Shown: piece by piece, positions 11,243-19,885 of the stretch
How the letters are laid out: every line of letters begins with the position of its first letter
How positions within the stretch are numbered: the stretch's first letter is position 1
Assembly (NCBI GenBank): GCA_947452065.1
Contig: CANGBB010000001.1
Coordinates: 543,001 to 607,000 of the forward strand
Reading direction: 5' to 3'
Length of the DNA: 64,000 bases
From: Gammaproteobacteria bacterium
Lineage (GTDB): Bacteria; Pseudomonadota; Gammaproteobacteria; Steroidobacterales; Steroidobacteraceae
Made by a program: the position numbers and the translations under genes
Notes under the pieces: model-generated
Seen by the model: the letters and a program-made list of their open reading frames with translations, nothing else
What the model was told of the DNA's origin: nothing
Databases searched by the model: none

Positions 11243-13726
11243 TCAGAGCCGCGCCCCCAGGAAGGTGCACAGGCGCAACAGGTCGGCAAACACGCCGCCT
11301 GCAGTCACCTCTGGACCGGCCCCGGGACCCTGAACAATCAATGGGTTATTGCAATATCTTGAAGTCTGATATCGAACGATATTGTCCGTCAGCGCGATAT
11401 TGGCGAAGGAATGCCGCGCATCGAGCTCCACCAGCCCCACGGTGGCCTTGCCTTCAGCGCTGACCCGGCCAACGTAGCGCAGCACATTGCCGCGGGCGCG
11501 GGCGGCCTCAAAGCGCGCCTGCATCTGCGCATCGTACTGCGGCAACTGGGCGAGGAAATCTTCGCTGCTGCCACCGGCTAGCGAGGCTGGCACCAGACTC
11601 TCAACCTGCACATCAGACATCTCCAGACGCAGACCCATCTCGCGCCCGAGGATGATCAGCTTGCGCGCCACATCCATGCCGGACAGGTCGTCACGCGGAT
11701 CGGGCTCGGTGTAGCCGCGGTTCTTGGCATCACGCACGATGGCTGAGAACGGCGTGCTGCCATCGTAGACATTAAACAGATAGGCCAGCGTGCCGGAGAA
11801 AATACCCTCGATGCTGAGGATCTCATCACCAGTCTCGCGCAGGTCACGCAATGTCTGTACGACCGGAAGCCCGGCACCGACTGTCGTCTCGTAAAGGAAG
11901 CTGGCACCGCTAGCGCGCCGTACATCACGCAAGCGGTCGTAGTAACTCAGCTCGGCGCTATTCGCCTTCTTATTCGGCGTGATGATGTGGATGCCCGCTG
12001 CCAGCCAGTCCGCATAACGACGGGCCACCGCCTCATTGGCGCTGCAGTCGATGAGTACCGTATGGGGCAGGAAGTCCGCATGCACGTGAGCCACGAAGCG
12101 ATCCAGATCGGTGGGTTCCGCACCCTCGGCACTGGCTTCGCGCCAACGCGATAGATCGATGGCCGGCTCGCCCAGCTTCATCTGCTTGGAGCGCAGGATG
12201 CCGCGCACACGCAGATCGATATTGAACTCGCGTGCCAGGCGCGCCTGCTGCGAGGCGAGCTGATCGAGCAGCACCTTGCCCACGGTGCCCGGCCCAATCA
12301 CGCCGATCGAAAGCGTATGCGGCGACAAGTAAAAGCCGGCGTGCACGGCACGCAGCGCGCGAGTGGCCTGCGCTGCATCGATCACCACCGAGATATTGCG
12401 TTCGGACGCGCCCTGCGCGATCGCCCGCACATTGATATTGGCGGCACCGAGGGCCTGGAAAACCTTGCCGGCAACACCCGGCATGCCCGCCATACCATCA
12501 CCAACCACCGCAAGGATCGCCAGTTCGCGCGTCAGCTGCACGTCCTGGATCTGACCTTCCTTCAGCTCCGTCTCGAACGCCTTCCGCACCACGTCCTGCG
12601 CTGACTGCGCCTGCGAACCTGGCACGGCGCAGCAGATCGAATGCTCAGAGCTGCCCTGCGAAATCAGGATGACTGAAATATCGGCCTCGCGCAGCGCGCC
12701 GAAGAGACGGTGCGCGGTGCCCGGAACACCGATCATGCCGGCGCCCTCGAGATTGATCAGCGCCACATCATCGATACTGGTGATGCCCTTGACCGGCTGC
12801 TCGGGATTGGCCACCGCACCAATCAGCGTCCCCGGTTTTTCGGGCGCGAAAGTGTTGCGGATCCAAATAGGAATCTGGTGAGTCACCGCTGGCGCCATCG
12901 TCTGAGGATGGATCACCTTGGCGCCGAAGTAAGCCAGCTCCATCGCTTCGTTGTAGGACAGCGATTTGATGACCTGCGCATCCGCAACGCGACGCGGGTC
13001 GGCCGACAGCACGCCGTCGACATCCGTCCAGATCTGGATCTCGGCCGCATCCAGCAGCGCACCAAAAATGGAGGCGGAAAAATCGCTCCCGTTGCGACCC
13101 AGCGTGGTCTGAACCCCGGCCGGCGTCATGGCAATGAATCCGGTGATGACCAGCGTAGCGGCATCCGGTGCCACCAGCTTCTGCAGCCGCGACCGCGACG
13201 GCTCCCAGAGAACACCCGGGCCGAGACTGCCCCACTCCACCTGTAGGCACTGCCGCGCGTCAATCCACTGCACAACCCCGCGGCGGCCGCGGTGCTCGAG
13301 ATAACGCTGGAACAACCGTGTTGACCAGATCTCACCGTACCCGGCGATACCCTCGCGAACCGAACGGTCGGCGGAGCGCTTGGCGGCAACCTCATTGAGC
13401 ACAGCGGCAATGGCAGCCGAATCGGCGTCGAACTGCTTGAGCCAGGCCGCGACGCTGTCCGGAGTGAGCAGGGCCTGCGCAATGCCCACATGCCGCGCCC
13501 GTAGAGCGCTCAGCTCCGCCTGCCAACTCGCGTCGGCCTTCTCAGCGCGCTGCACCAGCCCGAGCAATGCGTCGGTAACGCCCTTGCAGGCGGAGAGGAC
13601 CACGGCCAGACGGGCCCGCGGCTGCTGCTCGATGATGGTGGCGACGCGCGCAAAACACTCTGCGTCGGCGACGCTGGATCCACCAAATTTGTGAACGGCC
13701 CAGGCCTTCGGGTCGGTCGAACTCAT
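11243..13726 (-). CDS. thrA: Bifunctional aspartokinase I / homoserine dehydrogenase I
   Basis: An 827-residue fusion that catalyses the first and third steps from aspartate to homoserine. The N-terminal kinase has HKFGGSSVADAECF (residues 12-25) and TLGRNGSDFSASIFGALLDA. Two ACT domains lie in the middle (INLEGAGMIGVPGTAHRLF; LAILAVVGDGMAGMPGVAGK). The C-terminal dehydrogenase starts with the Rossmann loop IGVIGPGTVGKVLL at about 475 and includes IITPNKKANS. The ACT domains imply feedback by threonine. No Thr/Ile-rich leader peptide or attenuator is seen upstream. The 248 nt up to the divergent peptidase gene hold no further gene. Confidence 0.97.
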   Translation of the reverse strand: MSSTDPKAWAVHKFGGSSVADAECFARVATIIEQQPRARLAVVLSACKGVTDALLGLVQRAEKADASWQAELSALRARHVGIAQALLTPDSVAAWLKQFDADSAAIAAVLNEVAAKRSADRSVREGIAGYGEIWSTRLFQRYLEHRGRRGVVQWIDARQCLQVEWGSLGPGVLWEPSRSRLQKLVAPDAATLVITGFIAMTPAGVQTTLGRNGSDFSASIFGALLDAAEIQIWTDVDGVLSADPRRVADAQVIKSLSYNEAMELAYFGAKVIHPQTMAPAVTHQIPIWIRNTFAPEKPGTLIGAVANPEQPVKGITSIDDVALINLEGAGMIGVPGTAHRLFGALREADISVILISQGSSEHSICCAVPGSQAQSAQDVVRKAFETELKEGQIQDVQLTRELAILAVVGDGMAGMPGVAGKVFQALGAANINVRAIAQGASERNISVVIDAAQATRALRAVHAGFYLSPHTLSIGVIGPGTVGKVLLDQLASQQARLAREFNIDLRVRGILRSKQMKLGEPAIDLSRWREASAEGAEPTDLDRFVAHVHADFLPHTVLIDCSANEAVARRYADWLAAGIHIITPNKKANSAELSYYDRLRDVRRASGASFLYETTVGAGLPVVQTLRDLRETGDEILSIEGIFSGTLAYLFNVYDGSTPFSAIVRDAKNRGYTEPDPRDDLSGMDVARKLIILGREMGLRLEMSDVQVESLVPASLAGGSSEDFLAQLPQYDAQMQARFEAARARGNVLRYVGRVSAEGKATVGLVELDARHSFANIALTDNIVRYQTSRYCNNPLIVQGPGAGPEVTAGGVFADLLRLCTFLGARL

Positions 13727-13974
13727 CCAATGCTACTTGTGGCGGGAAATTGGCTGCCCAGAACCGCAGCACTCTACTGATCACAGCGGCGCCGTGCAAC
13801 CCGCCCAGCCCTCCGTTCATACCCCCGCCTGTTGAGTCAAGCCGCTTAGGGACGCGCAAGGGCTAGCCCATCAAGAATGCCCCCGAATCAGGGGTTGCGG
13901 AGCACCTCAAATGGCCCTCCACCAGTCACTGCCCAAGCTTCCGTTTCGGTTAGCGACGCGGTAGTTTGCCGCAC

Positions 13975-16089
13975 ATGCTTCGCTCCCTACTGCCGACACT
14001 GCGCATGGTCGGTCTGTTCCTGCCGCTCTTTCTGGGATCGCCCCACGCGGCGCAGGCTGCGCCGCTGCGTGACGGGATTCGCGTCATACCCGCCGACGCG
14101 CTGCCCACGGATCGCATCATCGTCAAATGGCGAGAGAACGGCGTCGCAGCGCTGCGCATCGCCGACCCGGTCGAACGGACGGCCAGGCTGGTCAACGCAA
14201 CCGGCCTGCCTCTGCGAAGCGTCCGGGCGCTGGGTTCCCGCCTCGATATCATCCGGCTGAAGGACACCGGCGCGACGACGTGGCGCGAGCAACGCTTGTC
14301 ACTGGAATCGGCCATCACACAGCTTCTTCTCGACCCCTCCGTCGAGTACGCCGAAGCCGACGAGCGGATTTATCTCTTCGCAGCGCCCAACGATCCGCGC
14401 TTCAGCGCCGGTAGTGACAGCAACGGCAACTGGGGCGGTCAGTGGTACCTGAACGCCCCAAGTGTCACGACGCCGGCAGCGATCGGCGCGGTGCCTGCTT
14501 GGGATCTGGCCACGGGCGCTGGTATCAACGTGGCCGTACTCGATAGCGGCATTCGCGCCGACCACCCAGATATCAGCGCAAAGCTGCTCGTGGGCCGGGA
14601 TTTCGTCTGTCACGACAATCTCAGCCTGCCGTGCACGAGCACTAGCCCAGGAACCCTTTCTCTGACGGCCAATGACGGTGACGGTTGGGATACCGATCCG
14701 TCCGATCCGGGCGATGGCATCACGGCCGCGGATCTGTTGCGCAGCGACGGCTTCTTCAAGGGGTGCGGCTTAGGAACCAACTCGGACCAGCCGCTGGAGA
14801 GCAGCTGGCACGGCCTCCGGGTAGCAGGATTCATCGGCGCCATCCGCAACAATGGCATCGGCATCGCTGGTGTCGCACCGGACTCCCGAATCGTGCCAGT
14901 CCGTGTGCTTGGCAAATGCACGGGCTACACATCGGATCTTGTTGCCGCGCTGTATTGGGCCGCTGGCATCACTGACAGCTCGCTGGAGTCGCTGCCGCCA
15001 GCGAATGCAGCCAACGTCGCACAGATCATCAACCTCAGTCTCGGCAATCGACTGGAATGCAGCACAGCCGAGCAGAACGCGATCGATGCGGTGATCGCCA
15101 AGGGCATTCTCGTCATTGCTGCAGCCGGCAATGACGGCGGGCCGATCGGCTCACCGGCCAATTGCCGTGGCGTTCTGTCGGTCGCCGGCCTGCGCCACAA
15201 TGGCTTAAAAGTGGGCTACAGCAATGTCAGCTCGACTGCAGCAAAAGTCAGCATCGCGGCCCCGGCGGGCAACTGCGTCAACACGGCTCCCGGGGCGCCC
15301 TGCCTGTACTCGCTCGACACGCTGAGTAATGCGGGGCGCTTCGCACCCGAGCGGAGCGACAAGGACACTTCGTACACCTACGCCTCGCTGAGCCCCACCT
15401 ATACCGGCAACACGACCAACGGCTTCGCAGTGGGCACCAGCTTTGCCGCGCCTTTGGTGAGTGCTGTGGCGGCGCTGATGCGCAGCGCCCATCCAGGACT
15501 CACACCGGCGCAAATCATCCAGCGTATACAAGACTCCGCAGCAGCTTTTCCGACCCCTGATTCGCCGCCTACGGGCGGCGTGTGTCATGTGGCGACTTTG
15601 AACCGGGACAGTCATGGTCTGTACAGCGATGTGCAGGACCGCGACTGCCAATGCACCACCGCTACCTGCGGCGCGGGCATGGTCAATGCTCTGGCGGCTG
15701 TAGCCGCCGCCCTGCGTCCTGCGGCGCTTGCCAGAAGCTCGGTCCCAGACGCTGGCGTCGGCCAGCGCGTCACGTTGGATGGCAGCGGCAGCACAGCGGC
15801 CAAGGGGCACACTCTCGTCAGCTACCTCTGGACATCGGATCAAGGCATCAGCATCACGAATGCAAACACCCCCATTGCCCAGATGACTTTTCCGGCCTTT
15901 CGCCCCATCACGCTGACGCTTACCGTCGTGGACGATGCGGGCCAGCGTGACAGTCAGAGCGTGACCGTCAACTCCGCAATCGTCAGTGCAAGCGGCGGTG
16001 GCGCCTTGGACCTGGAGGCACTCTGCCTGCTCTCATTACTGTTGCTCAGCGCCGCTCAAAGGGCTCTCACGGGCCGCAATCGGAACTGA
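13975..16089 (+). CDS. Secreted subtilisin-like S8 peptidase with PKD-like domain and GlyGly-CTERM-like tail
   Basis: A 704-residue exported serine protease. Signal peptide: residues 1-28 (LFLPLFLGSPHAAQA before APL). A pro-region to about 130 precedes the S8 domain. The triad is Asp190 (VAVLDSGIRADHPD), His279 (SWHGLRVAGF, with Leu where Thr is usual) and Ser489 (GTSFAAPLVSAVAALM). Residues about 580-665 form a PKD-like beta-sandwich (VTLDGSGSTAAKGHTLVSYL). The last 32 residues are Gly-Gly-Gly at 674-676, a Leu-rich helix and an Arg-containing end, as in rhombosortase substrates exported by type II secretion. ATG 13975 is preferred to TTG 13966. No strong Shine-Dalgarno is present. Confidence 0.9.
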   Translation: MLRSLLPTLRMVGLFLPLFLGSPHAAQAAPLRDGIRVIPADALPTDRIIVKWRENGVAALRIADPVERTARLVNATGLPLRSVRALGSRLDIIRLKDTGATTWREQRLSLESAITQLLLDPSVEYAEADERIYLFAAPNDPRFSAGSDSNGNWGGQWYLNAPSVTTPAAIGAVPAWDLATGAGINVAVLDSGIRADHPDISAKLLVGRDFVCHDNLSLPCTSTSPGTLSLTANDGDGWDTDPSDPGDGITAADLLRSDGFFKGCGLGTNSDQPLESSWHGLRVAGFIGAIRNNGIGIAGVAPDSRIVPVRVLGKCTGYTSDLVAALYWAAGITDSSLESLPPANAANVAQIINLSLGNRLECSTAEQNAIDAVIAKGILVIAAAGNDGGPIGSPANCRGVLSVAGLRHNGLKVGYSNVSSTAAKVSIAAPAGNCVNTAPGAPCLYSLDTLSNAGRFAPERSDKDTSYTYASLSPTYTGNTTNGFAVGTSFAAPLVSAVAALMRSAHPGLTPAQIIQRIQDSAAAFPTPDSPPTGGVCHVATLNRDSHGLYSDVQDRDCQCTTATCGAGMVNALAAVAAALRPAALARSSVPDAGVGQRVTLDGSGSTAAKGHTLVSYLWTSDQGISITNANTPIAQMTFPAFRPITLTLTVVDDAGQRDSQSVTVNSAIVSASGGGALDLEALCLLSLLLLSAAQRALTGRNRN

Positions 16090-16177
16090 AACTGTCCGCA
16101 ACTGTCGTTATGCTAGGCACTGGAAACGGGTAAACCGGGCTCATGGCCTGCCTCACCCGGAACTGAGGAGTGATCTC

Positions 16178-18205
16178 TTGTCCCATGTGTCCAACGAGCG
16201 CGGCATTCGCGCCCTTTTCGCTTGCATCCTGGTGTCGGGCTTGGTGGCGCTGTCTGCCTGCAGCAGCGGGAACCGAAACCGGGGCGTCAACGCAACCGTC
16301 GGTACCAACACGGGCACTTCGAACACGGGCGTAGCCGTCAGCCTAACCTCCTCAACCGGCCTGGTAACGCTGAATGCCGGAGAGAGCCTCACCCTGACGG
16401 CAACGGTGGACAACGACACCAACAATGCCGGTGTGACCTGGACATTGTCCGGTGATGGCGCACTCAGCGACGTGACAAGCACCACGGCGACCTATACGGC
16501 TCCGAGCTCGCTGAAGGGGACCTCCACACCGGTCATTTCGGCGACCGCATCGGCCGACAAGACACAGGTCGCATCGGTGACGTTGCTGGTCAGCGGCTAC
16601 CCGGTCGTCTACCAGACTCCGCTGTTCCCAGCGAACGTCGGCGTCACTTATGCCGGGGCCGTTACCGTGCACGGCGGCACTGCTCCTTACACCTGGTCAG
16701 TCAGCTCGGGCACGCTGCCGAATGGTCTGTCGCTGGCGGGCAGCACGACCTCGACGGAAACCTTGAACGGCACCCCGACAACAACCGGCAACTCCTCCTT
16801 TACCCTCAAGGTCACAGACACCAACAGCAACTCGGCAACGATCGATATGGCCCTCGCGGTCAATCCCGCATTGAGCTGCCTGCTGAACGGTCGTTATGCC
16901 TTCTTTGCCACCGGTGTGAGCAATGGTCAGATTGGCGTCCGCGCGGCCAGCATCAGCGTGGATACCACCGGCGCCATCACCGGGGTCGTCGACCGAAAGG
17001 ATTCCACACTCACGAGCAGCGGCGAGAGTTGGACCGGCAGTTGCACCAACCGTGCAGGCAACAGTGGACAGCTGGCCCTGACCGGCGCCACGGATTCGCC
17101 GATCTTCAACTTCTCGGTGACCGGTTCGTTGCAAATGGCGCGTCTGCAGCTCATCAGCGGCGGTGATTTCGCCAGCTCGGCGGGCCAGCTGTATCAGCAG
17201 ACGCCCACTGACTTCAGCCTCACCAAACTGGCTGGTAACTACGCCTTCGGATTGCTGGGCGCGGAGGCCAACGGCCTGCATGCCGGCTATGTGGGACAGC
17301 TGGCCGTAGCAGCCAATGGCACCGTGACTGCGGGCCGTATCGACTCAAACACCGGCAGCACAATCAATGGAGCCACGTTGACCGGCGCCCTCGGCATACC
17401 CGATACCAATGGCCGCGGCACGCTGCTTCTGAGCGGTGGCGGCCAGACTCTCAAGCTGGCCTACTACATCGTGAATGCCTCACGCCTGCTGGTAGTGAGC
17501 TCGGATTCGGCGGCTTCCGCGCCGATATTGGCCGGCTTCATGACGCGCCGTGATACGACGTTCAATGCCAACTCGCTGACCGGCTCTTCGCTGCTCACAC
17601 TATGGGGCAGTTCCGGAACGATCCAGCCGGCAGCCGTCCTCAGCGCCGGGCTCATTTCAGGGGCTAATGCGAGCACTGGGGCCTTCAATATGGTCCTCGA
17701 CAACGCGAATCGCAGCACCAGCGAGGCCGGCGTCGTGCCCACGGCGACCCATTACGGCATCGAGACGGACGGTCGTGTCACGCTGAACTTCACCACCGGT
17801 ACAACTGCCCGTCAGATGGTGGGCTATTTGGACAAGACATCCAACGGTTACTTCATTGAGAAAGGCAGCAGCGCCGGCAGCGCTGGCCTGCTCGAGGCGC
17901 AGGCCCCGGGACCCTTCTCCAACAGCGTGCCCGGCCTGTTCGTAGCCGGCACGCAGTTTCCGCAGACCTCGGCACCCGTTGCCCTCATGCCCATCACTTA
18001 TCTGGACGCTGGCACCATCAGCTCAGCCAGCGCATCGGGCTACGTGGGAATTGATGCCAGCACGGGCCGCGGAATCGGCTCCCTGTCGATCTCCAATCTC
18101 GGCGGTGTTGCCTCCGCGGTTTACATACTCAATCCGAACAAAATCGTACTGCTGCGTTTTGGCGCGCCAAGCCAGAACGGCGCGATAGAGTGGCTGATTC
18201 AGTAA
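16178..18205 (+). CDS. Large Ig-domain surface lipoprotein, function unknown
   Basis: A 675-residue lipoprotein. A TTG start at 16178 is chosen because GAGGAG ends 7 nt before it; the frame opens upstream without another good signal. The signal peptide ends in the lipobox LSAC (Cys28). A Thr/Asn/Gly-rich linker leads to a bacterial Ig-like domain (about 50-135) and a putative-Ig He_PIG domain (about 140-225: GGTAPYTWSVSSGTLPNGLS). The rest is built of repeats of the type L-x-G-x-YAF...G...D-x-x-G-x-I-T-x-G, for example LLNGRYAFFATGV and LAGNYAFGLLGAEANG. Such repeats are familiar from acidobacterial surface proteins. No catalytic motif is seen. It lies 88 nt after the S8 peptidase. Confidence 0.75.
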   Translation: MSHVSNERGIRALFACILVSGLVALSACSSGNRNRGVNATVGTNTGTSNTGVAVSLTSSTGLVTLNAGESLTLTATVDNDTNNAGVTWTLSGDGALSDVTSTTATYTAPSSLKGTSTPVISATASADKTQVASVTLLVSGYPVVYQTPLFPANVGVTYAGAVTVHGGTAPYTWSVSSGTLPNGLSLAGSTTSTETLNGTPTTTGNSSFTLKVTDTNSNSATIDMALAVNPALSCLLNGRYAFFATGVSNGQIGVRAASISVDTTGAITGVVDRKDSTLTSSGESWTGSCTNRAGNSGQLALTGATDSPIFNFSVTGSLQMARLQLISGGDFASSAGQLYQQTPTDFSLTKLAGNYAFGLLGAEANGLHAGYVGQLAVAANGTVTAGRIDSNTGSTINGATLTGALGIPDTNGRGTLLLSGGGQTLKLAYYIVNASRLLVVSSDSAASAPILAGFMTRRDTTFNANSLTGSSLLTLWGSSGTIQPAAVLSAGLISGANASTGAFNMVLDNANRSTSEAGVVPTATHYGIETDGRVTLNFTTGTTARQMVGYLDKTSNGYFIEKGSSAGSAGLLEAQAPGPFSNSVPGLFVAGTQFPQTSAPVALMPITYLDAGTISSASASGYVGIDASTGRGIGSLSISNLGGVASAVYILNPNKIVLLRFGAPSQNGAIEWLIQ

Positions 18206-18300
18206 CCGCCGTAATGTCCCTGTGACTACACCGGATGCGCAGCGAGGGCGCCGCTCGTAAATTGATTCCTGTCCGCCATTGATTAGGCGACGGAGGAATC

Positions 18301-18552
18301 ATGCGCAGCTCAACACTCACTGCCCGACATCAGAACAGGAAGTCCCCGCCCAGGCACCGAGGCCGCGTGGGGAATGGAGAAGCCCCGCTGGACCAGTCCT
18401 CGACCTTTGAGGACGACGAAGTGTTCCAGATGATCAGCGAGAACGCCTACTACCGCGCTGAGCGGCGCGGCTTTCAGGCCGGGGAAGAAGTAGCGGACTG
18501 GCTGGCTGCGGAGCGAGAAGTCCGCAGCCAGCTCGCAAGCGCGTCAGGCTGA
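18301..18552 (+). CDS. DUF2934 family small protein
   Basis: An 83-residue hydrophilic protein with a basic N-terminus and, at residues 44-76, the DUF2934 pattern (ISENAYYRAERRGFQAG followed by ADWLAAEREV). The ATG is preceded by a strong GGAGG. DUF2934 proteins are small and of unknown function, and are often found near stress genes; here it converges with an hsp20 gene 23 nt away. The 95 nt upstream, after the lipoprotein gene, show no clear terminator. Confidence 0.75.
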   Translation: MRSSTLTARHQNRKSPPRHRGRVGNGEAPLDQSSTFEDDEVFQMISENAYYRAERRGFQAGEEVADWLAAEREVRSQLASASG

Positions 18553-18575
18553 ACGACGACTTAAAGCCGGAACCG

Positions 18576-19010
18576 TCACTGCACCGGTATTTGCCGCGGC
18601 TGACGGATCTCCGGCTGGACCTTGGGGATCCGCACCGTCAATACGCCGTCCCGCGACTCGCAACGGATGCCATCGGCTGCAACATTCTCGGGCAACGAAA
18701 AACTGCGGGAAAACTTACCGTAGACGCTTTCGACCCGGTGATAGGTTTCCCGCTGCTCGCCCGGCTCGCGCTTGCGCTCACCGTGAATCGTGACGATGCC
18801 GGCATCGAAGGTGACCTTCACATCTTCCTTGCGAACAGCTGGCAACTCAGCCCGGATCAGGAACTCCTTCTCCGTCTCGCTGATGTCAGCGTTGGGCCGC
18901 CAGGCCGCGCGATTGACCCGCTCTTCTTCAGCCCATTGCGGCCAAAGCGTGCGGGAAACACCCAAGAGGTGGTCCAGCCTTCCGAAAGGCTCCCAACGAA
19001 TCGTAGCCAT
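18576..19010 (-). CDS. Hsp20/alpha-crystallin small heat-shock protein
   Basis: A 144-residue ATP-independent holdase. The alpha-crystallin domain occupies about residues 38-133. It opens with RPNADISETEKEFLIRAELP, continues through VTIHGERKRE and the YGKFSRSFSLPENV segment, and ends with GVLTVRIPK. The C-terminal IPV plays the role of the I-x-I/V anchoring motif used for oligomerisation. AAGGAGAG stands before the ATG. A sigma-32-like -35 element lies upstream. Confidence 0.93.
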   Translation of the reverse strand: MATIRWEPFGRLDHLLGVSRTLWPQWAEEERVNRAAWRPNADISETEKEFLIRAELPAVRKEDVKVTFDAGIVTIHGERKREPGEQRETYHRVESVYGKFSRSFSLPENVAADGIRCESRDGVLTVRIPKVQPEIRQPRQIPVQ

Positions 19011-19059
19011 GAACGCTCTCCTTGATCATTCGGTGCAACAGCGCACCCCATGAACCCTT

Positions 19060-19086
19060 CCTGAGGGCTGCGAACGGCAGTTCAAG
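19060..19086 (-). promoter_or_regulatory. Possible sigma-32 (RpoH) promoter of hsp20
   Basis: Read on the minus strand, CCCCCTTGAA ends at 19081 and matches the heat-shock -35 consensus well. After a 13-nt spacer comes CCCTCAGG, a poor match to CCCCATNT. Position, about 50 nt before the hsp20 start, and gene function make it plausible, but the -10 half is weak. Confidence 0.3.
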
Positions 19087-19221
19087 GGGGCCCCAAACCC
19101 CGGTTCTACCTCTAGGTGATTTCCGAAAGACCCTAAGGGACCACGCGAATAGCCCCGCGAGTGCGCACCAATGAGACTGGCACCTCATGCCTTGTAGTTT
19201 GAATCAGGGGACGGAAGCGAC

Positions 19222-19464
19222 TTGATCTTGAATGAGAGCGTCATTGACCGGACCGTTCGGGTGCTACTGGGCAGCCTGATACTGCTGCAGTTCTTCATCC
19301 ACCCGTCATCGCCGTACCGGCATTGGGCCCTGATCGGCTTGATACCGATATTGACCGGGCTAATCGGATATTGCCCCGGTTATCGCCTCTTCAACAACAA
19401 CCCGCGCAGCAAGGACCCAGTCCTGACTAACGACGCAGAAGCGAATAAATCCCCAGACCGGTAG
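19222..19464 (+). CDS. DUF2892 (YgaP-like) small inner-membrane protein
   Basis: An 80-residue protein with two transmembrane helices (about 13-28 and 36-50). It follows the DUF2892 pattern NESVIDRTVRVLLGSLIL, then GLIPILTGLIGYCPGYRLF with the single conserved Cys. It starts at TTG 19222 after GGAAG; TTG 19228 is an alternative. In other bacteria this domain is fused to rhodanese (YgaP) or stands alone. Its last 38 bp overlap the converging crcB gene. Confidence 0.8.
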   Translation: MILNESVIDRTVRVLLGSLILLQFFIHPSSPYRHWALIGLIPILTGLIGYCPGYRLFNNNPRSKDPVLTNDAEANKSPDR

Positions 19465-19807
19465 CGGTCAGAGCCAAAGAGCCCAGAACATGGGCCGCGA
19501 TGTTGAGCAATGCCCAACCCATGCGCCCATCACGCAGCAGCAAGGTCACTTCCCCTGAGAAGGACGAAAACGTCGTCAGTCCTCCGAGAAAGCCTGTGAT
19601 GCACAGCAATCGCCAGGCATCGGGCAATTCGACGTGTTGCGCGAAATAGCCTAGGGCCAAACCCATCAGCAGACCGCCGATGAGGTTTGCACTGAGTGTA
19701 CCCAGCGGCAATGGTGGGAACAGCGCGTTGAACGCCAAGCCGAGCAGCCAACGGAGCAATGCGCCGACGGCGGCACCGGCACTGACTGCAATCACCGACT
19801 GCAGCAT
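19427..19807 (-). CDS. crcB: Fluoride channel CrcB/Fluc
   Basis: A 126-residue fluoride efflux channel of the inner membrane that works as a dual-topology dimer. There are four hydrophobic helices. Family motifs are AGAAVGALLRW (residues 10-20), PLGTLSANLIGGLLMG (pore Asn, 34-49) and GFLGGLTTFSSFSGEV (Na-site and Phe-box region, about 71-86). The upstream sequence does not resemble a fluoride riboswitch. The gene converges with the DUF2892 gene. Confidence 0.95.
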   Translation of the reverse strand: MLQSVIAVSAGAAVGALLRWLLGLAFNALFPPLPLGTLSANLIGGLLMGLALGYFAQHVELPDAWRLLCITGFLGGLTTFSSFSGEVTLLLRDGRMGWALLNIAAHVLGSLALTATGLGIYSLLRR

Positions 19808-19885
19808 GCTTCCGACGCCTCTGTACTCAATCCACGAGCAGTAGCCATGGTGGCCACTATACTGCGGGAATCGCCGCGGATCAGC

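Noticed and set aside
13727..13974. Threonine attenuator (thrL-type leader) ahead of thrA
   Set aside because: No short ORF rich in Thr/Ile codons and no terminator with a T-run was seen; only a weak CCCC/GGGG pair near 13881-13894.
19808..19885. Fluoride riboswitch upstream of crcB
   Set aside because: Only about 80 nt separate crcB from fliG, and the conserved pseudoknot segments of the crcB motif are not recognisable.
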